NCBI GenBank assembly: GCA_963082875.1 | Contig: OY720100.1 | Location: 12,548,591-12,612,590, forward strand | DNA from: Corella eumyota | Taxonomy: Eukaryota > Chordata > Ascidiacea > Phlebobranchia > Corellidae | Direction: 5' to 3' | Length of the DNA: 64,000 nt | In this document: positions 12,230-26,300 of the stretch, piece after piece | Numbering within the stretch: the stretch's first letter is position 1 | How the letters are laid out: the number at the start of each line of letters is the position of its first letter | Position numbers and translations under genes: made by a program | The notes under the pieces: generated by a model | What the model was told of the DNA's origin: nothing | Databases searched by the model: none | What the model saw: the letters and a program-made list of their open reading frames with translations, nothing else

Positions 12230-15200
12230 ATGGGGACATATAATATTTTGCTTTATATGCTGATTATTTCATGTATTTCAACTCTAAGCAAAGGAGGTAA
12301 GAAAGTTTTGACATAAAATTAATATTACAATTTTTTTGTCTTACTACATACTGTAATTACAAAACAAACCTTTACATAAATTAATTTATTATGTTTGTGT
12401 GTTTGTTAAGCTTGCAGTGACAGCATATTTGGAACTGGGGATACTGTATATAGTTTATCAGACAATCAACTTAATGTGGAAAATACTGAGAATATTTGTA
12501 AGAAAAATGGTGGAAATTTGGTTTCAATTCGAGATCAACAAACAAATAATTCTGTTATTAATCTTATTAACAACAAATACAGAAATGGCAAGTTTAAATG
12601 CATACGCTTAACATGTTCAACTTATTGATTTTAAAATGTAAATATATATCTAATTTTAACTTTTTGTAACCCTAGTACTATAGTGGCATAAATGATAAAC
12701 ATATATATTCTTATATATTACATAAAATAATTAATATTATTTTATTTGTTTCTAATATATAGATTAATATTTGTTTTATAGGTTTGCAAAGAGTGTGGAT
12801 ATTTTACAAAAAAGTGCAGAATCAACCACATGAACAGGGTCGAGGATACAGATATGCTTTATCACCTGAAGAAACAGATAGTTGGATGAGTGCTGGACAT
12901 CTAGGAGATATTGCTCATGTTGATCTTTATAAAAGGTTTATTTAAAAATTACAATACTTTTTTTTCAAACCTACAACATAATATACTATCAAAATTCCAG
13001 TTCAAGATCCGGATTTACACAACCTTTTATATTTTGCCATTCTCAAAATCAAAGGTGGAGTATTGCAGTTAAAACAAAACCATCGCATTGTGTTGCTAAT
13101 CCTGATTATGGTAAGTATAAAATAAAATTTAGAATGTTTTATTTGATAATTTTGTTAATTAAACAACTGTATTTTAAAGACAAACTATATTTAATAGGCA
13201 AAAATTTATAATTAATCAAAAACTTATTAACATGTTAAACATTAAGGTTCAAGGGCATTTAACTTTTATAATAACATATGTGTCGTTATAGGTTTATAAT
13301 TTTATTCATTTTGCTAATTTTATTAAAATAAAATTATATACTTAAAATTATTACGAAAAAAGATAACATTGCCAAAGCAGGTTTTAAAACAGCGTTAATA
13401 CCATTTTTGCACTATAATCTACTAGAGTGACATCACTTTCTGTTTTAGAATTTTTTTAATAAGTTTTTTTTTAAACATAAATTACAGTTGATTTACAAAA
13501 TTAAGGTATAACTCCCAAGTAAGTTTTATCTCAGATTAACCCTTTGTGTGTTTTAATAATTGTTAGTGGCTTAACACCTAGAACTACCTACATAACAAGG
13601 GTAAACATTAAGCACAAATTTAAGTAATAAAATTATTATTGTTTTTTTTTTACAATTAATGTAGCCTTATATTAAAGTGACAAATGATACTATTTTTGTG
13701 TTTTGTTTGTAGGTAACAGTAACACTAGGTAATTGTGGTAGTCAATCAGTAAAATCAAATTCAAGTGTTACAACCAGTTTTGGAGTTCCTGATGTCATAA
13801 CTTCATCTTATGTTGATTCAACTCAACCTAGTTGTATTATCAAGTGGCCAATACCAACTAGTTATGCGGGTAATATTTTATTGTATGAGGTAAGTAAATA
13901 ATAGAAATAATGTTAAATATTCATAAGTAGAGTTAAAATAATATTTTATTTTGGATTTAGATTGAAGGGCAAAGCAACACAAATACATCATTGATTGCCA
14001 TTAATCCTAGCTCATTAACTACAATGGAAAATGAATACTTTATGGAAATACCTTTAGATGTTCATAATTATAACAAAACTGTTACATTTAGGGTAGCTGT
14101 TAATACATTTAGGCTAAACTTTATTTTTTTCAAGACAATATATTTAAATGAAAAGATATTTTATTTTGGCATGAAATGTTGTTTTAGATAAGAGCAAGTT
14201 CTTGTGAGAGCTTCAGAGAATGGGAAAATGTAAATGGAACTTGTGTTTCACCAATTAAAATAATAAAAACAGGTTAACTTGTTTTTTTTTGCATTTCTTA
14301 AATGCTAATTCTTGTTACATATTATACCAAATGATTAAGCGTAACAGTGATTACACAAACATGTACTTATTAACTTAATTTTTTAATTTTTTAGACCTAT
14401 GTTAGAACTATTGGACCTATGCTATAGCATCAAGTAGTTGTAACTGAATTTTATAATTTATGGTCTCATCATTTTTAAAGCTGCATGTATTTTTGTTGTT
14501 TGATTCTTTTATGCATTTGAAAATTGTTTAGGTGAAAGTGATGGTAAATCTGGAACTGTTGTGTCTAAAGGAGCAATAATTGCTTCTATTGTTGTGGTGG
14601 TTGTAGTGTTAGTTATTATTATGGTGGTTATTTGGATGGTAAAGAAAAGGTAAAATTCTTTGTTTTAAAATAAAAATAAATTTTTTTAAATCAAGTATTT
14701 TTTTAGGTTTCGAAAAAATGAAATCATGCAGAGACCTTCACAAACTGGTAAAACGGTTTTTGGTATTAACAAAAAAATTATATTAATTGTTTTAATAATC
14801 ATTAGTAATGCACTAAGTATTTATTTAATTGTGTTTAAACCTTATGCATATCAAACTTATGTTAAAAAGGGCTTTTTTATAATTTTGTAGGTACCGGTAT
14901 GGTGTTGGAATCTCCATATGCTAATGTAGTTAACACAACTGCAGTAAATCAGGTTGGTTTTGGTTTATTTAAATTTAGAAAATCATTATGTCAATAAAAA
15001 AAATTAATTTCGATTCTGGTAAATAATTTAACTGCTGTGAGTTATGCACTCAACTCAAATTTTCATGCAAAGGTAAAGTAATCGAAATTTAACACATGCA
15101 ATTGACACAAGAATTATTTTATAACTTTCAAAAACACAAATTTACTAAATGTTTCTTGCTAATAAGTTATTAACTTTGCGTTGCATAGTTGAGCAGATTT

Positions 15201-15421
15201 GTGAAATTGGGTTATTTTGCAAACCTAATTTCATAGTAACCTTTACAATTCCTTTTTTTGCTTGCTACCATAACAACTAATTTTTAAAACAACTTTCATT
15301 TTTAATCTAAACCATTTGTAACCTCTATTAGTACGAAATGTTATAAAAATTTTTTTTTTCTACAATGCGTTATTTATCTTTTTAGAATTCTATTTATGAA
15401 AACTATCGTTTCAACTTATAG
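12230..15421 (+). pseudogene. Gene C: type II receptor missing exons 5-7, pseudogene
   Basis: Recognisable exons: 12230-12296, 12411-12587 (followed by a GC-AG rather than GT-AG intron), 12782-12935, 13001-13110, a 3' fragment of exon 8 at about 13560-13600, 13713-13889, 13961-14092, 14188-14272, 14532-14649, 14707-14747, 14891-14952, 15386-15421. The last part of the cassette, the second CTLD half and the first part of FN3-1 (exons 5-7 and most of 8) are gone, replaced by about 450 bp of unrelated AT-rich sequence. Exon 4 ends in phase 1 and exon 9 starts in phase 0, so simple skipping does not restore frame. Downstream exons are open: a type II FN3 end (SPIKIIKTG), a transmembrane segment and a tail with SPYANV and NSIYENYRFNL. 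Nearest relative in the window is gene H. Confidence 0.8.
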
Positions 15422-16523
15422 ATGCAACTATTTATTATAATAATCATGTAAGTTTTGTAGTTTAATTACAACTTGGCTATATTTTAAATATGGATTTATA
15501 ATTTAGGGTTTGTGTTTTAGGAAAACTAGTTGATTGCTCACTTTGTTTGTGAATAAAATTGTTCTCGTAAATACATAAAACGAACTTTTGCTAAATAAGG
15601 AAGACGTTTATGGTTTTATTTCTTTCTTGCCATTTTGATTTTTTTTCTTAACAACATTGGAAATAAAGCAGAAAATATTTCATATTATTTACTGATCGTT
15701 TTGTTCTTTTATTTGGTTTGTATCTTTTTATCTATGCGATTGTGCATTTTTGATGGAGGGCTTGTATAAAATTATTGTTCGTTGTTGATCTAGAAGACTA
15801 TTTGTCGCATCGTGTTCTAAACAATTATAATGCCTTGAAGATGCTGTGATGTGAAAGTAAAAAACTCTTATTTAAAATATATTATTTAAAAACTTAACTC
15901 TTATTGAAAAACATAAAGTATTAATTGTGACTTTAATAGCATAAACAGGAAATATTATTAACCCACAGAAGCTTTTGTGCAGTTAAGGTTTTACAAACGT
16001 TGCGCCTGTTCTTACTTCACCGTATTGTTAGATTTTAATTTTCAATAATAATCTGTAAACAATCTCTATGTTTTTCATTTTGCAAAAATTTTAATTTTAT
16101 GCATTTATTTGGTGATGATGTAGTTTGTTTAAGAAAGCATTTATAAATATACACTCATGCAAACTTTCTTTAAGTCATGACTAATACTTTTACAATTCAT
16201 TTTAGTGGGCTACGAGCCCAACTGATTTATATTCTAAATACTTATCAGTGGGATGTATGCATAATATTGTGTAGATAAAGCCTTATTTAAGCAGTTTGTT
16301 AAACAAAATATGTGTGGGGGTTTATTTAAACAAATATATTTTCTTTTATATTAAACAAACTTGTGTCTATGGATGGGCAAATGTGTTTAACAAAGTTGAA
16401 AGTATGATTTTTTATTGCTGTTGCTTATTAAACATGTAATTTTTTTGTATTAAGAATTGGATATGTTTTAATGTTTAAGTAATTATTATTTTGATTATCA
16501 GGTAGGTTTTTAAAGTAACTGTA
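15422..16523. other. Intergenic spacer
   Basis: No gene seen. The right half (from about 15900) is similar to the spacers before A, C and H, including the segment directly upstream of exon 1, so the 5' flanks of these four genes share one origin. No tRNA, SINE or terminal repeat was noticed. Confidence 0.55.
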
Positions 16524-19500
16524 ATGGGGACCTATAATATTTTGCTTTATATGCTGATTATTTTTTGTATTTCAACTTTAAGCAAAGGAGGTAAGAAAGT
16601 TTTTACATAAAAATTAATATAACAACTTTTTTGTATTATTGCTATTACAAAACAAACCTTTACATGAATTAATTTATTACATTTGTGTGTTTGTTAAGCT
16701 TGCAGTGACAGCATAATTGGAACTGGGGATACTGTATATAGTTTATCAGACAATCAACTTAATGTGGAAAATGCTGAGAATATTTGTAAAGAAAATGGTG
16801 GAAATTTGGTTTCAATTCGAGATCAACAAACAAATGATTTGATTATTAATCTTATTAACAACAAATATAGAAATGGTAAGTTTAAATTCATTTGTATGAT
16901 TAACAGTTTGCATTAATGGATTGTAAGTTGTAATAATTTATTTAATTTTAACTTTTTGTGGCCTTAACATTAAAATGGTACAAATGATAAACTTTTATGT
17001 TCTTATTATTACTTAAAAATTTATCGCTTTTTAATATGTAAAATAAATTCTATTTTAAAGGATTGCAAAGAGTGTGGATATTTTACAAAAATGTTAGTGA
17101 TGGAGATAATTATGGTCGAGGATACAGATATGCTTTATCACCTGAAGAAATATATGGTTGGATGAGTGCTGGACGTTTGGGAGACATTGCTTATGTTGAT
17201 CTTTATAAAAGGTTTAGTGTTTTTAGACTACTAAAAGTCCAAAAAAAAATTTAATTGTCAATTTGTATTTTAAATGTATTAGAAAGTAAAAGATTGTTCT
17301 TATTTTTAGTTCAAGACCAGGATTTACTCAACAAATTACATTTTGTCAATTTCAATTTACAAGATGGGGTATAACAGTGGGGCTTAGACCTTCTAATTGT
17401 GGTGATCAACCTGCTGAAGGTAAATACTTATTAAACAATTTTTTTAAGGAGAGGTTAGGCTCATTTGAATTTTATTTTGGTAAAAACACAGTATTTTATA
17501 GATAAACAATGTTAAACAGGCAACAAAACATTGTCAACAACATATTTAAATTCTTTACAACTGAACCTTTTATGTTTAAACTCATAATATTTAACCACAT
17601 TCAGTTGAATTTTCTTTAATTTAAATAATTTTACTTAAATATATTGAAACTTAAAGCTAGCGTTTATGCAGCATAGTTGCTTGAAAATAAACACAACAGC
17701 TTTGTTACAAAAAGTTTCAATCTAAGGCATTCAAGTTAAGAGTTAATATGTAGGGGGTTTAAAATGAAAGATTTAAAATAAAGGGGTTTAAAAGTATTGG
17801 GTTAAATGTAAGAAGTTTAAATGTAAGGGGTTTATTTGAACTGGGTAAAGGGGTCACCTTAATAGTGTCAACTGTGTTTACTTTAAAATGTCTGGATAAC
17901 ATATTTAATACTTAAAACATTAAATTTAATACTCTTCACTTAGGAAAATTTGTTTTTGACTTTCAACTTTACGGACCTTCTAATAATGTCAGCTCATTAT
18001 TAAGATATCTTTTGGGAAGAACCAGTCAACCTTATTCCACCAAGTTAACTGCCACTGATGATAGAAATCCTGGTGTTGCTGGCTTTACAGTATAACTAGG
18101 AAATATTTATGTTCCAGGTAATTTTTTTTTGTTAATTATGTGCTTAAAAATGTGGTTTAAAAAATATACTGAAAGCGTTTAAGCATTATTAATAAATGTT
18201 GCAGCATTAGTTGAAATTAAATCTGTTTATTAGCATTTAAAATTTTAACAGATATACCAGACACTCACGTAATAATTGGAGCAAAATATTCAGATAACAA
18301 TTGGGTTTGGCCTGATCAAACTCCGGTTAACTTCTTTACATTACCACAAACTCCTTCTAATTTGTGCACAGCATTTCATTATGAAAATGGTTCTTGGAAT
18401 CTAATACCAATTAACTGTACAGAAACATACAACTTTGCCTGTCAATATCAATGTAAATAAACTTTTTAAATTATAAATAAAAAAATATTCGAATTTCTTA
18501 TTAATATTCTTGGTTATTTAACTTAAACTTATATTTTAGTGACCACACAAGCTTACTCTGTACAATGTGATGGTAACTCTATTAATGTAACCTGGAGTTC
18601 AAATTTATTATCACTTCAATCAATTTATTCCAACTTGACCTTAAATGTACAAGTTAGTTAGTAAAATAATTTTGTTGTTAAGAAGCAAAGTAATTTATTT
18701 TATTTGCAATTAAAAATACTGAATAATAGTTTTAACTTTTAAAACTTTAGGTGGATATTTTATTATCTGGCTCACGGAGTGTAATTTTATCAAATCACTA
18801 CAGTTATAATCAATCTTATGCTGTTGTTAGTGGCTTAACACCTAGAACTAACTACATAGCAAGGGTAAACTTATTTTTATTTTGTTTGTTATTTTTTTTA
18901 ATTAATGTAACCTTATAATAGTGTAACAAATGATCTGATTCTTTTATATTGTTTGTAGGTTATAGTAACACTTGATAATTGTGGTAGTCAATCAGTAACA
19001 TCAAATTCAAGTGTTACAACCAACTTGGAAATTCCTGATAACATAACTTCATCTTATGTTGATTCAACTCAACCTAATTGTATTATCAAGTGGCCAATAC
19101 CAACTAGTTATGTGAATAACATTCTTTCATATGAGGTAAATCATTTAATTAAATTGCACTCTTAAACTAAAGCAAAATGTGTGGATATTTTTTGTTCGTT
19201 ATTTGTCTTAACATTGAAAATTAAGAAAACATTCTATATCGGTTTATAAATATAAATTGTTTCATAGATTGAAAGTCGTGGTACTGTTATAACTTATGGA
19301 AGAATTTTTGATTCTAAATCATTAAACAAAATTGGAAATTTTTATTTTACTGACATATCCCTCAATATTTACAATCCTAACACAACTGTTACATTTAGTG
19401 TAAGTTATATTTTATTGAATTGATTTTTTTTTATTATAAATACAATTTGTCCTCAATATTTTATTTGTTTTAGATAAGAGCAATTTCTTGTAAGGGTTTC

Positions 19501-20520
19501 GGAGAATGGGGAAATGTAAATGGAACTTGTAAAACAGGTTTATTTAACATACTTTATTTTTTTGGTCTAAACCTAGTTCTGGAAGATTTAAGTATCACAA
19601 ATTGTTATCTCTAAACTTGTGGAGGTGTGCATCTAATGCTTTATCAGCAATGACCAAGTTATTTTACTATGTTTTAAATGTGTTTAGATGTAAATGGTAA
19701 TCAGTCTGAACTAAATGTCTCTAAGGAAGCTATAATTGGATCTGTTGTTAGTGTATTTGTGTTGACAATTCTTGTTGTGGTTGTGATTACATGGATAAGA
19801 AAAGGAAGGTAAAAAGTTTTGTTTCTGATAAAAATTATTTTTGTTATAAAAACAGATTTTAGGTTACATGATGTTAAAATTTGTTTAAATGTTAGATCCT
19901 TAACTTTACCAAAAGAAGCACCTCGAACAGCTGCACGATCTGGTACAAAATCAATTAAGCTAAACCAAAGTAACAAAATAAGTTTTATTTTTATTAAATT
20001 GATTGTAGGTTATTTAAATTAAACTTCACTTTAATATTTTGTTTATCTGTTGATTTGACTAATTGATTTTATTTTTATTTAATTTTTACTTTAACAAAGA
20101 TAGTACTGTTAAAGTCTTGAGTACTTTATGTAAAATCATTAAATTATTACAAGTGCAGGTTACAAATTTTATTATAGATAATTAAACTTGGAACAATTTA
20201 CAGGTGCTACTTCTGTTCAGGTAGCAGAATCCTCATATGCTAATGTGGTTAACACAACAGCAGTTAATCAGGTTAAAAAATATTCTATTGTAACACATTT
20301 AAATGCTGTCTTTCACAATACAACTTCACAAGTTTTTTGTATATTATCTAAGTTTAATAAAAATTAAAGAACGGTTACCAACAACTCTCATGAGTATTTT
20401 TAAACTTAAGAAGACAAAAAAATTGTGCTCGATAAAACTGTTAAATATTTACCTTTTAACATACATTTTATATTATTTTTCTTCTAGAATTCTGTTTATG
20501 AAAACCAGTACTTCAAGTAA
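16524..20520 (+). pseudogene. Gene D: type I receptor, nearly intact, single stop in exon 5
   Basis: Exons: 16524-16590, 16699-16875, 17061-17211, 17310-17419, 17944-18117, 18252-18452, 18540-18652, 18751-18864, 18959-19135, 19268-19399, 19474-19537, 19688-19808, 19896-19942, 20204-20271, 20488-20520. Together they would encode 582 residues, with one in-frame TAA at 18093-18095 (about codon 219) near the end of the cassette. Every other exon, splice site and motif looks sound: signal peptide, both CTLD halves, two FN3-like domains, a transmembrane segment, SSYANV and a double-tyrosine C terminus (NSVYENQYFK). Exon 5 is 174 bp with phase-1 ends, so its skipping would keep frame and remove the stop. 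The locus could be a recent pseudogene, an allele-specific null, or expressed with exon 5 skipped; sequence alone cannot decide. Confidence 0.75.
17751..17852. repeat. Degenerate GGGGTTTAAA-type minisatellite in intron 4 of gene D
   Basis: About five imperfect 15-20 bp units built around 'ggggtttaaa' followed by short variable spacers. The array lies inside the 524-bp intron 4 of gene D, which is longer than the same intron in most paralogs. No function suggested. Confidence 0.5.
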
Positions 20521-23363
20521 TAACTTCAGCAGTTTATTTTATTAGTAGGTATAAAAGTTTCACATTATAATATTACTTTAAATAATAATATGAATTCATT
20601 TTTAAATAAATATTTTTATGGTTTGGATCAATGAATTCAGTTTTTGTGTTTTAGCAAAACTTTAAAGTTTTACATCATCAGCTTGGTCTAACAACCTAGT
20701 ATAAGGGATTGGTTAAATGTTTTTTTTTTAAATTATACCAAAGTGTACTTTTCATTTATTAACTCTTTTTAATATATATTATAATTTTTTTGAACATTTT
20801 TTTTAATTTTAAACTTATTTTCTTGTTGTTTTGATTAGTGATTATTAGTTAATTATATACTTTGAACAAATTTAGTAATTATAAATTAAAAGCCATGTTT
20901 TGCATTTTTATATCTTACTTGCCCAATTTCTTTTTCTATTTGACACTAAAGTTGTTGTGATACTAAAGTGAAAAAAAATGGTTCTTAAAAATTATTTGGA
21001 TAAATATTTAAAAAACTGAAAGTATTAAGTGTGACTTTAATAGCCTAAGCAGGAAATATTAATAACCCACAGCCACCTAGATTTCCTTTAAAGCTTTTGT
21101 GCTGTTAATGTTTTGCCAAATGGTTACCTTTTTCTAGTTCACCTGATTGTTAGGTTTAAGTTTTAATTTTCAATAATAATTTGTAAACAATCTCTTTGTT
21201 TTTTATTTTTTTTCAAAATTTTAGTTTATGCAAGCTTGAGTTGTTGATATAGTTTGTTTAAGAAAGCATGTATAAATATACAGTCATGCACACTTTCTTT
21301 TATTTTTCAAGTCATGACTAATAATTGTTCTGTGCATAACATTTTAAACTAATAAATAAATTAAATAATATTAGTAAGACGTTTTTTTAATTCATTGTTT
21401 GTGAAATCGATATCACTTTTTTTTAAATTGATATTTATTTATCAACTATTCAATTAAGTTGACCAATTTATAAATGTGGGCTATGGGCTAAACTGACTGT
21501 ATTACACTAATTATACTGTTTAGTAGTGGGGGATGAGGGTATTTTTTGTGTTGTTAAAGCCTTATTTAGGCAGTTGGGGTTAATTAGCTTACGTTTCAAC
21601 AAAATATTTTATATGTTTTAACAACACCAACTTACCAAGCATTAGTCTTTTTTAAATCTTTGTATTTTTACAAAACATTGGCTTTTAATTTAATTACTTT
21701 TGCTGTTTTAATTAGCTTTTATGATTTAATTGTTTATTTATTTTGAAAAAAATGTTGTACTTTTAAACCCTAATTAGGAAAAATTGGTAATTCACAAACA
21801 ACTACATGAATACTTTGTTTATAAAATTCTTATATCAACTATTGTTATATTCTATTTGTTCCTTATTGTTTTTTTGTATTAACTTTACAAATGATGAATG
21901 ACTTTAAGTTGCAAGCCTTCTCAGGCCGTGCATAGATTACGTAAGTTATTTATTATTTCAAAATTAAGGTTGGTTGCCTAAAGATAGTTTTTTTAAAAGT
22001 TGTTAAATTGTATAGCTCTGCGATTCCCCCAAATGAGGATAAAGAGTTGTATAATTTTTGTTAGTGGGGTCTGCTTTCGCGTTAACTCTTATTACGTTTT
22101 AAATGTTTAGTGTTATGTTGTAGCGTGGTCTTAAATCAGTAGCTAATTTGCTGTTGTTTTAATGTACAGTGTTGAATTAGAAAATGTTGATTCAGTTAAA
22201 CAGTATTCTTTATTTAAAGCAGATACTAATCATTATCCAGCAATATTACGTTTAAAAAATTGTACATAAAACCGCCATTCATATATGTATCGTTTAAATG
22301 TCATCCGAAATAGTAAGACATTCAACAACAAAACACTGCAATCGCGTGTTTTACATAAACCATTACGAATTTTTAACGATTAAGATTTGCGCGAGTATAA
22401 TTTCTGATAGTGGAGCCTGCGTTCGGGCTAACCTTATTCAATTTTAAAGGTTTGGTGTTATGTTTTTGTGGAACCCCCCCTTTATTAAACCCCCTTTAGG
22501 AGAATTGAGCAATACCAACGCAAGTGCACGAATACTTAGTTCTTAGAATTTTTATATCCTGCAACAATTGTTAGACTCTGTTAGTCACTCATTGTCTTTT
22601 GTATTAAGTCCTTCGTTGTCTTTTGTATTAACTTTAATGATAAATCACTTAAAGTTGCAAACCTCATTAGGCCATGCATAGATTACGCAAAGTATTTATT
22701 ATTTTATAAGATGTTAAATTGTATATTATCACAACTTTTAAATAGCGTTTAAATACCAGTAAAGGCGTCTATTAAAATAAGGGTTGTGTAAATATAATAT
22801 TTGCATAGGTTAAAGATGAAAAAATTGCGCGCCGTGAAGAATTTATGTAAATAACACTTTTTTTTTAAATAAATATGATCTTTGCTAAAAAAAGTTTAAG
22901 GCTTTAGTTTTTTTTCTTGACGCTTTTTATTTTCTACGTATTTGTGCTCAAGTTTTGGTTTTTATTTTTTACTTAAGTTTAAAGCAAAAGCAAAAAATAT
23001 TTTCCGCTAAATAGCATTTCCTTCGTATCAATATTTGTTGCGTTATCTTACGAACCTGCATTTTAGGTGTAAAGGTGGTTGTAAAAACAAAATATAATTA
23101 GGTAGGTTTACTATTGTTCGTTATCGTTTTTTGACAAGGCTTTATTTGCTACCTTATATCAATTTTACCTTCTCGTTACTAATTGTAAAGACAATTTTCA
23201 TTTTTGTGTCATTTGTGAAAGTGTGGCTAATGCATCAATAAACTCTGTTAGTGTTATTTTTCTTTGCTGTCACTAATAAGACATATTATTTTTATTAGAA
23301 ATTATGTGTTAACTAAAGTTATAGCAGTTTTATTAGATATCTTGAAATCGTATTAACCTTGCT
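20521..23363. other. Intergenic spacer, paralogous to 4617-6972
   Basis: No gene supported. The left part is type I 3' flank. From about 21750 onward it is a diverged copy of 5430-6972, so the whole 5' flank of the B/E gene pair was copied. The open frame near 20303-20545 simply runs over the last exon of gene D and is not a separate gene. Confidence 0.6.
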
Positions 23364-26300
23364 ATGACTTTGTTGGATCGTCTTTGGGACTATATGCTAA
23401 TTCTTTTTTGTATTTCAACGTGTAGTAAAGGAGGTAGGTTTGTATACCTTTGTAGTGTTTTTATGCATTGGCAATAAAAAACGAACTCCTACAAAACAAG
23501 TTAATTTTTTTATACATAGTTTTTTATAAATAACTTGCACGAAAATTTGTTAAAAGCTTAACTATCTTAGTTTATTTTCAGTTTATTATGATTTTATTAA
23601 CTTATATAATAATATTCAATTTAAAATAAAACTATTAATTTGGAGAGGTTCCCCTTATTTAAAGCACGTGGTGATAAAGATTTCGACTCTTTTTTTATTA
23701 TTTCTGTTTGCGATGTAACAGAATTTATAAAAGTTATCTATTATAATTAAAGAAAAAATCAATAATTAATATATAAATTAATTAAGCTTGTAGCGACAAC
23801 GTAGTTGGATTTGGGGATACTATATACAGTTTATCAGACAATCAACTTAATGTGGAAAATGCTGAAAATTTTTGTCAAGAAAATGGTGGAAATTCAGCTT
23901 CAATTCGAGATCAACAAACCAATGATTTCATTGTTAATCTTCTTAACAACAAATATAGAAATGGTAAGTTCAAATTTATGTAAGCTTAACAATTTGCACT
24001 AATTTATTGTAAATTATAAGTTTTTTATGTAATAATAACTAATAACATTTTGTGATCTTTAAAATAGAAATGATCAACTTTCAAATCCTTATTACTTAAT
24101 AATAAGTGTAATTTAATAATAGTTCTTGCATTTTAATATGTACAAATTTTATTTTACCTATAGGTTTGCAAAGAGTGTGGATATTTTACAAAAGAGTAGG
24201 GGCAGATAATCATTATGGTCGAGGATATAGATATGCTTTATCACCTGAAGAAATAGATGGTTGGATGAGTGCTAGACGTCTAGGAGACATTGCTTATGTT
24301 GATCTTTATAATAGGTTTGTAACAAACTGGCTGTGGCGGTTAATAGTAATTAAGTAGTAACTGTTATTCGGAATTTCAATAAATAGAATTAAATAAATCA
24401 AACTGTTATGCAAATAAGCTATTTAAATTTTAGTTCAATACCAGGATTTACACAACCTCTTACATTTTGTCAATATCAATTTAGAAGATGGGGTATAGCA
24501 TTGGGACCTAGACCTTCTAGTTGTGGTGATAAACCTGCTATAGGTAAATTTATATACAAAATAATTTTTAAAAGTTAAAAGTGAGCTAAATTAAAATTTT
24601 TGTTGTATTTTTTTTCTGTAGTAAATTTAAATCTCTATGTACAGGACAAACTGTTTTTGACTTTCAATTCTTTGGAGATCTCAACAATGTCATCAACTCA
24701 TTGAAAAGATATCTTTTAGATAGAAATACTCAACCATTTTCTACCAAGTTAACTGCCACTGATGATTCAAGTCTTGGCATTGAAGGATTTGGGCTGTTAA
24801 AAGGAACTATATTTGTTCCAGGTAATAGTGTTGTTAAAAACTATATTAATAATTTATTTTAATTTATAATGTAAAATATTAAGTTTATCACATGGTAGCT
24901 AATTAAGTTCCTTTAATTATTTTACATCAATTATAAGTTAGTAATCATTTTTTTCAAGCACATTTGTATGTTAATGCATTTTTAAATGATAAAACTTTTT
25001 GCCTAAAATTGTTGAATAAAAAAACTTTAACATTACAATTTAAATTACTATAGATATACCAGACACTCGAGTTATAGTTGGAGCGAAATATTTAGATAAC
25101 AACTGGGTTTGGCCTGATCAAACTCCAGTTAACTTCTTTACATTACCACAAACTCCTTCTTATCTGTGTACAGCATTTCATTATGAAAATGGTTCTTGGA
25201 ATCTAATACCAATAAACTGTACAGAAACATACAACTTTGCCTGCCAATATCAATGTAAATAAATTTTTTAACTTATAAATAAAAAAATATTCGAATTTCT
25301 TTAATATTGTTAATAATTTAATTTAAACTTATATTTTAGTGACCACACAATCTTACCCTGTAGAATGTGATGGTAACTCTATTAATGTAACCTGGAGTAC
25401 AAATTTATTATCGCTTCAATCAATCTATTCTAACTTGACCTTAAATGTACAAGTAAGATAGTAAAAAAATTTTGTTGTTAATTAATTTTATTCGCAATAG
25501 GAAACACTGGATAATAGTTTTAACTTTTATAATACTTTAGGTGGATATTTTAGTATCTGGCTCACAGAGTGTAATTTTATCAAATCACTACAGTTATATC
25601 CAATCTTATGCTGTTGTTACTGGCTTAACACCTAGAACTTCCTACATAACAAGGGTAAACATTAAACATAAATTTAAGTAATAAATTTATTATTGTATAT
25701 ATTTTGCAATTAATGTAGCCTTATATTAAAGTGATAAATGATACACTTTTTGTATATTGTTTGTAGGTAACAGTAACACTAGGTAAATGTGGTAGTCAAT
25801 CAGTAACATCATATTCAAGTGTTACAACCAGTTTTAGAATTCCTGATGTCATAACTTCATCTTATGTTGATTCAACTCAACCTAATTGTATTATTAAGTG
25901 GCCAATACCAACTAGTTATGTGGATGACATTCTTTCATATGAGGTTAGGAATTTACCAAAACAAAATTATATTTTTTTTGTATTTGACAATTTATTTTAG
26001 TTTAAAAGAAAATCTTTTTTAGATTGAAAGTCGTGGTAATGATATAAAATACGCGAGAACTTTTGATTCTAAGAAATTAAACAAAATGGAAAATTTTTAT
26101 TCTACTGACATACCCCTCAATATTTACAATCCTAACACAACTGTTACATTTAGTGTAAGTTATATTTTACTGTATTAAAGTTTTCTTATTATACAATTGG
26201 TTTTAATATTTATTTCTTTTAGATAAGAGCAAGATCTTGTGATTGTTTTGGAAAATGGGGAAATGTAAATGGAACTTGTAAAACAGGTTTATGTATTATT

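Noticed and set aside
13111-13560. Replacement exons for the missing exons 5-7 of gene C
   Set aside because: No open segment with lectin or cassette residues and suitable splice sites is visible; the stretch is AT-rich filler.
19701-19976. 91-residue open frame on the - strand
   Set aside because: It is antisense to the transmembrane and tail exons of gene D and has no features of its own.
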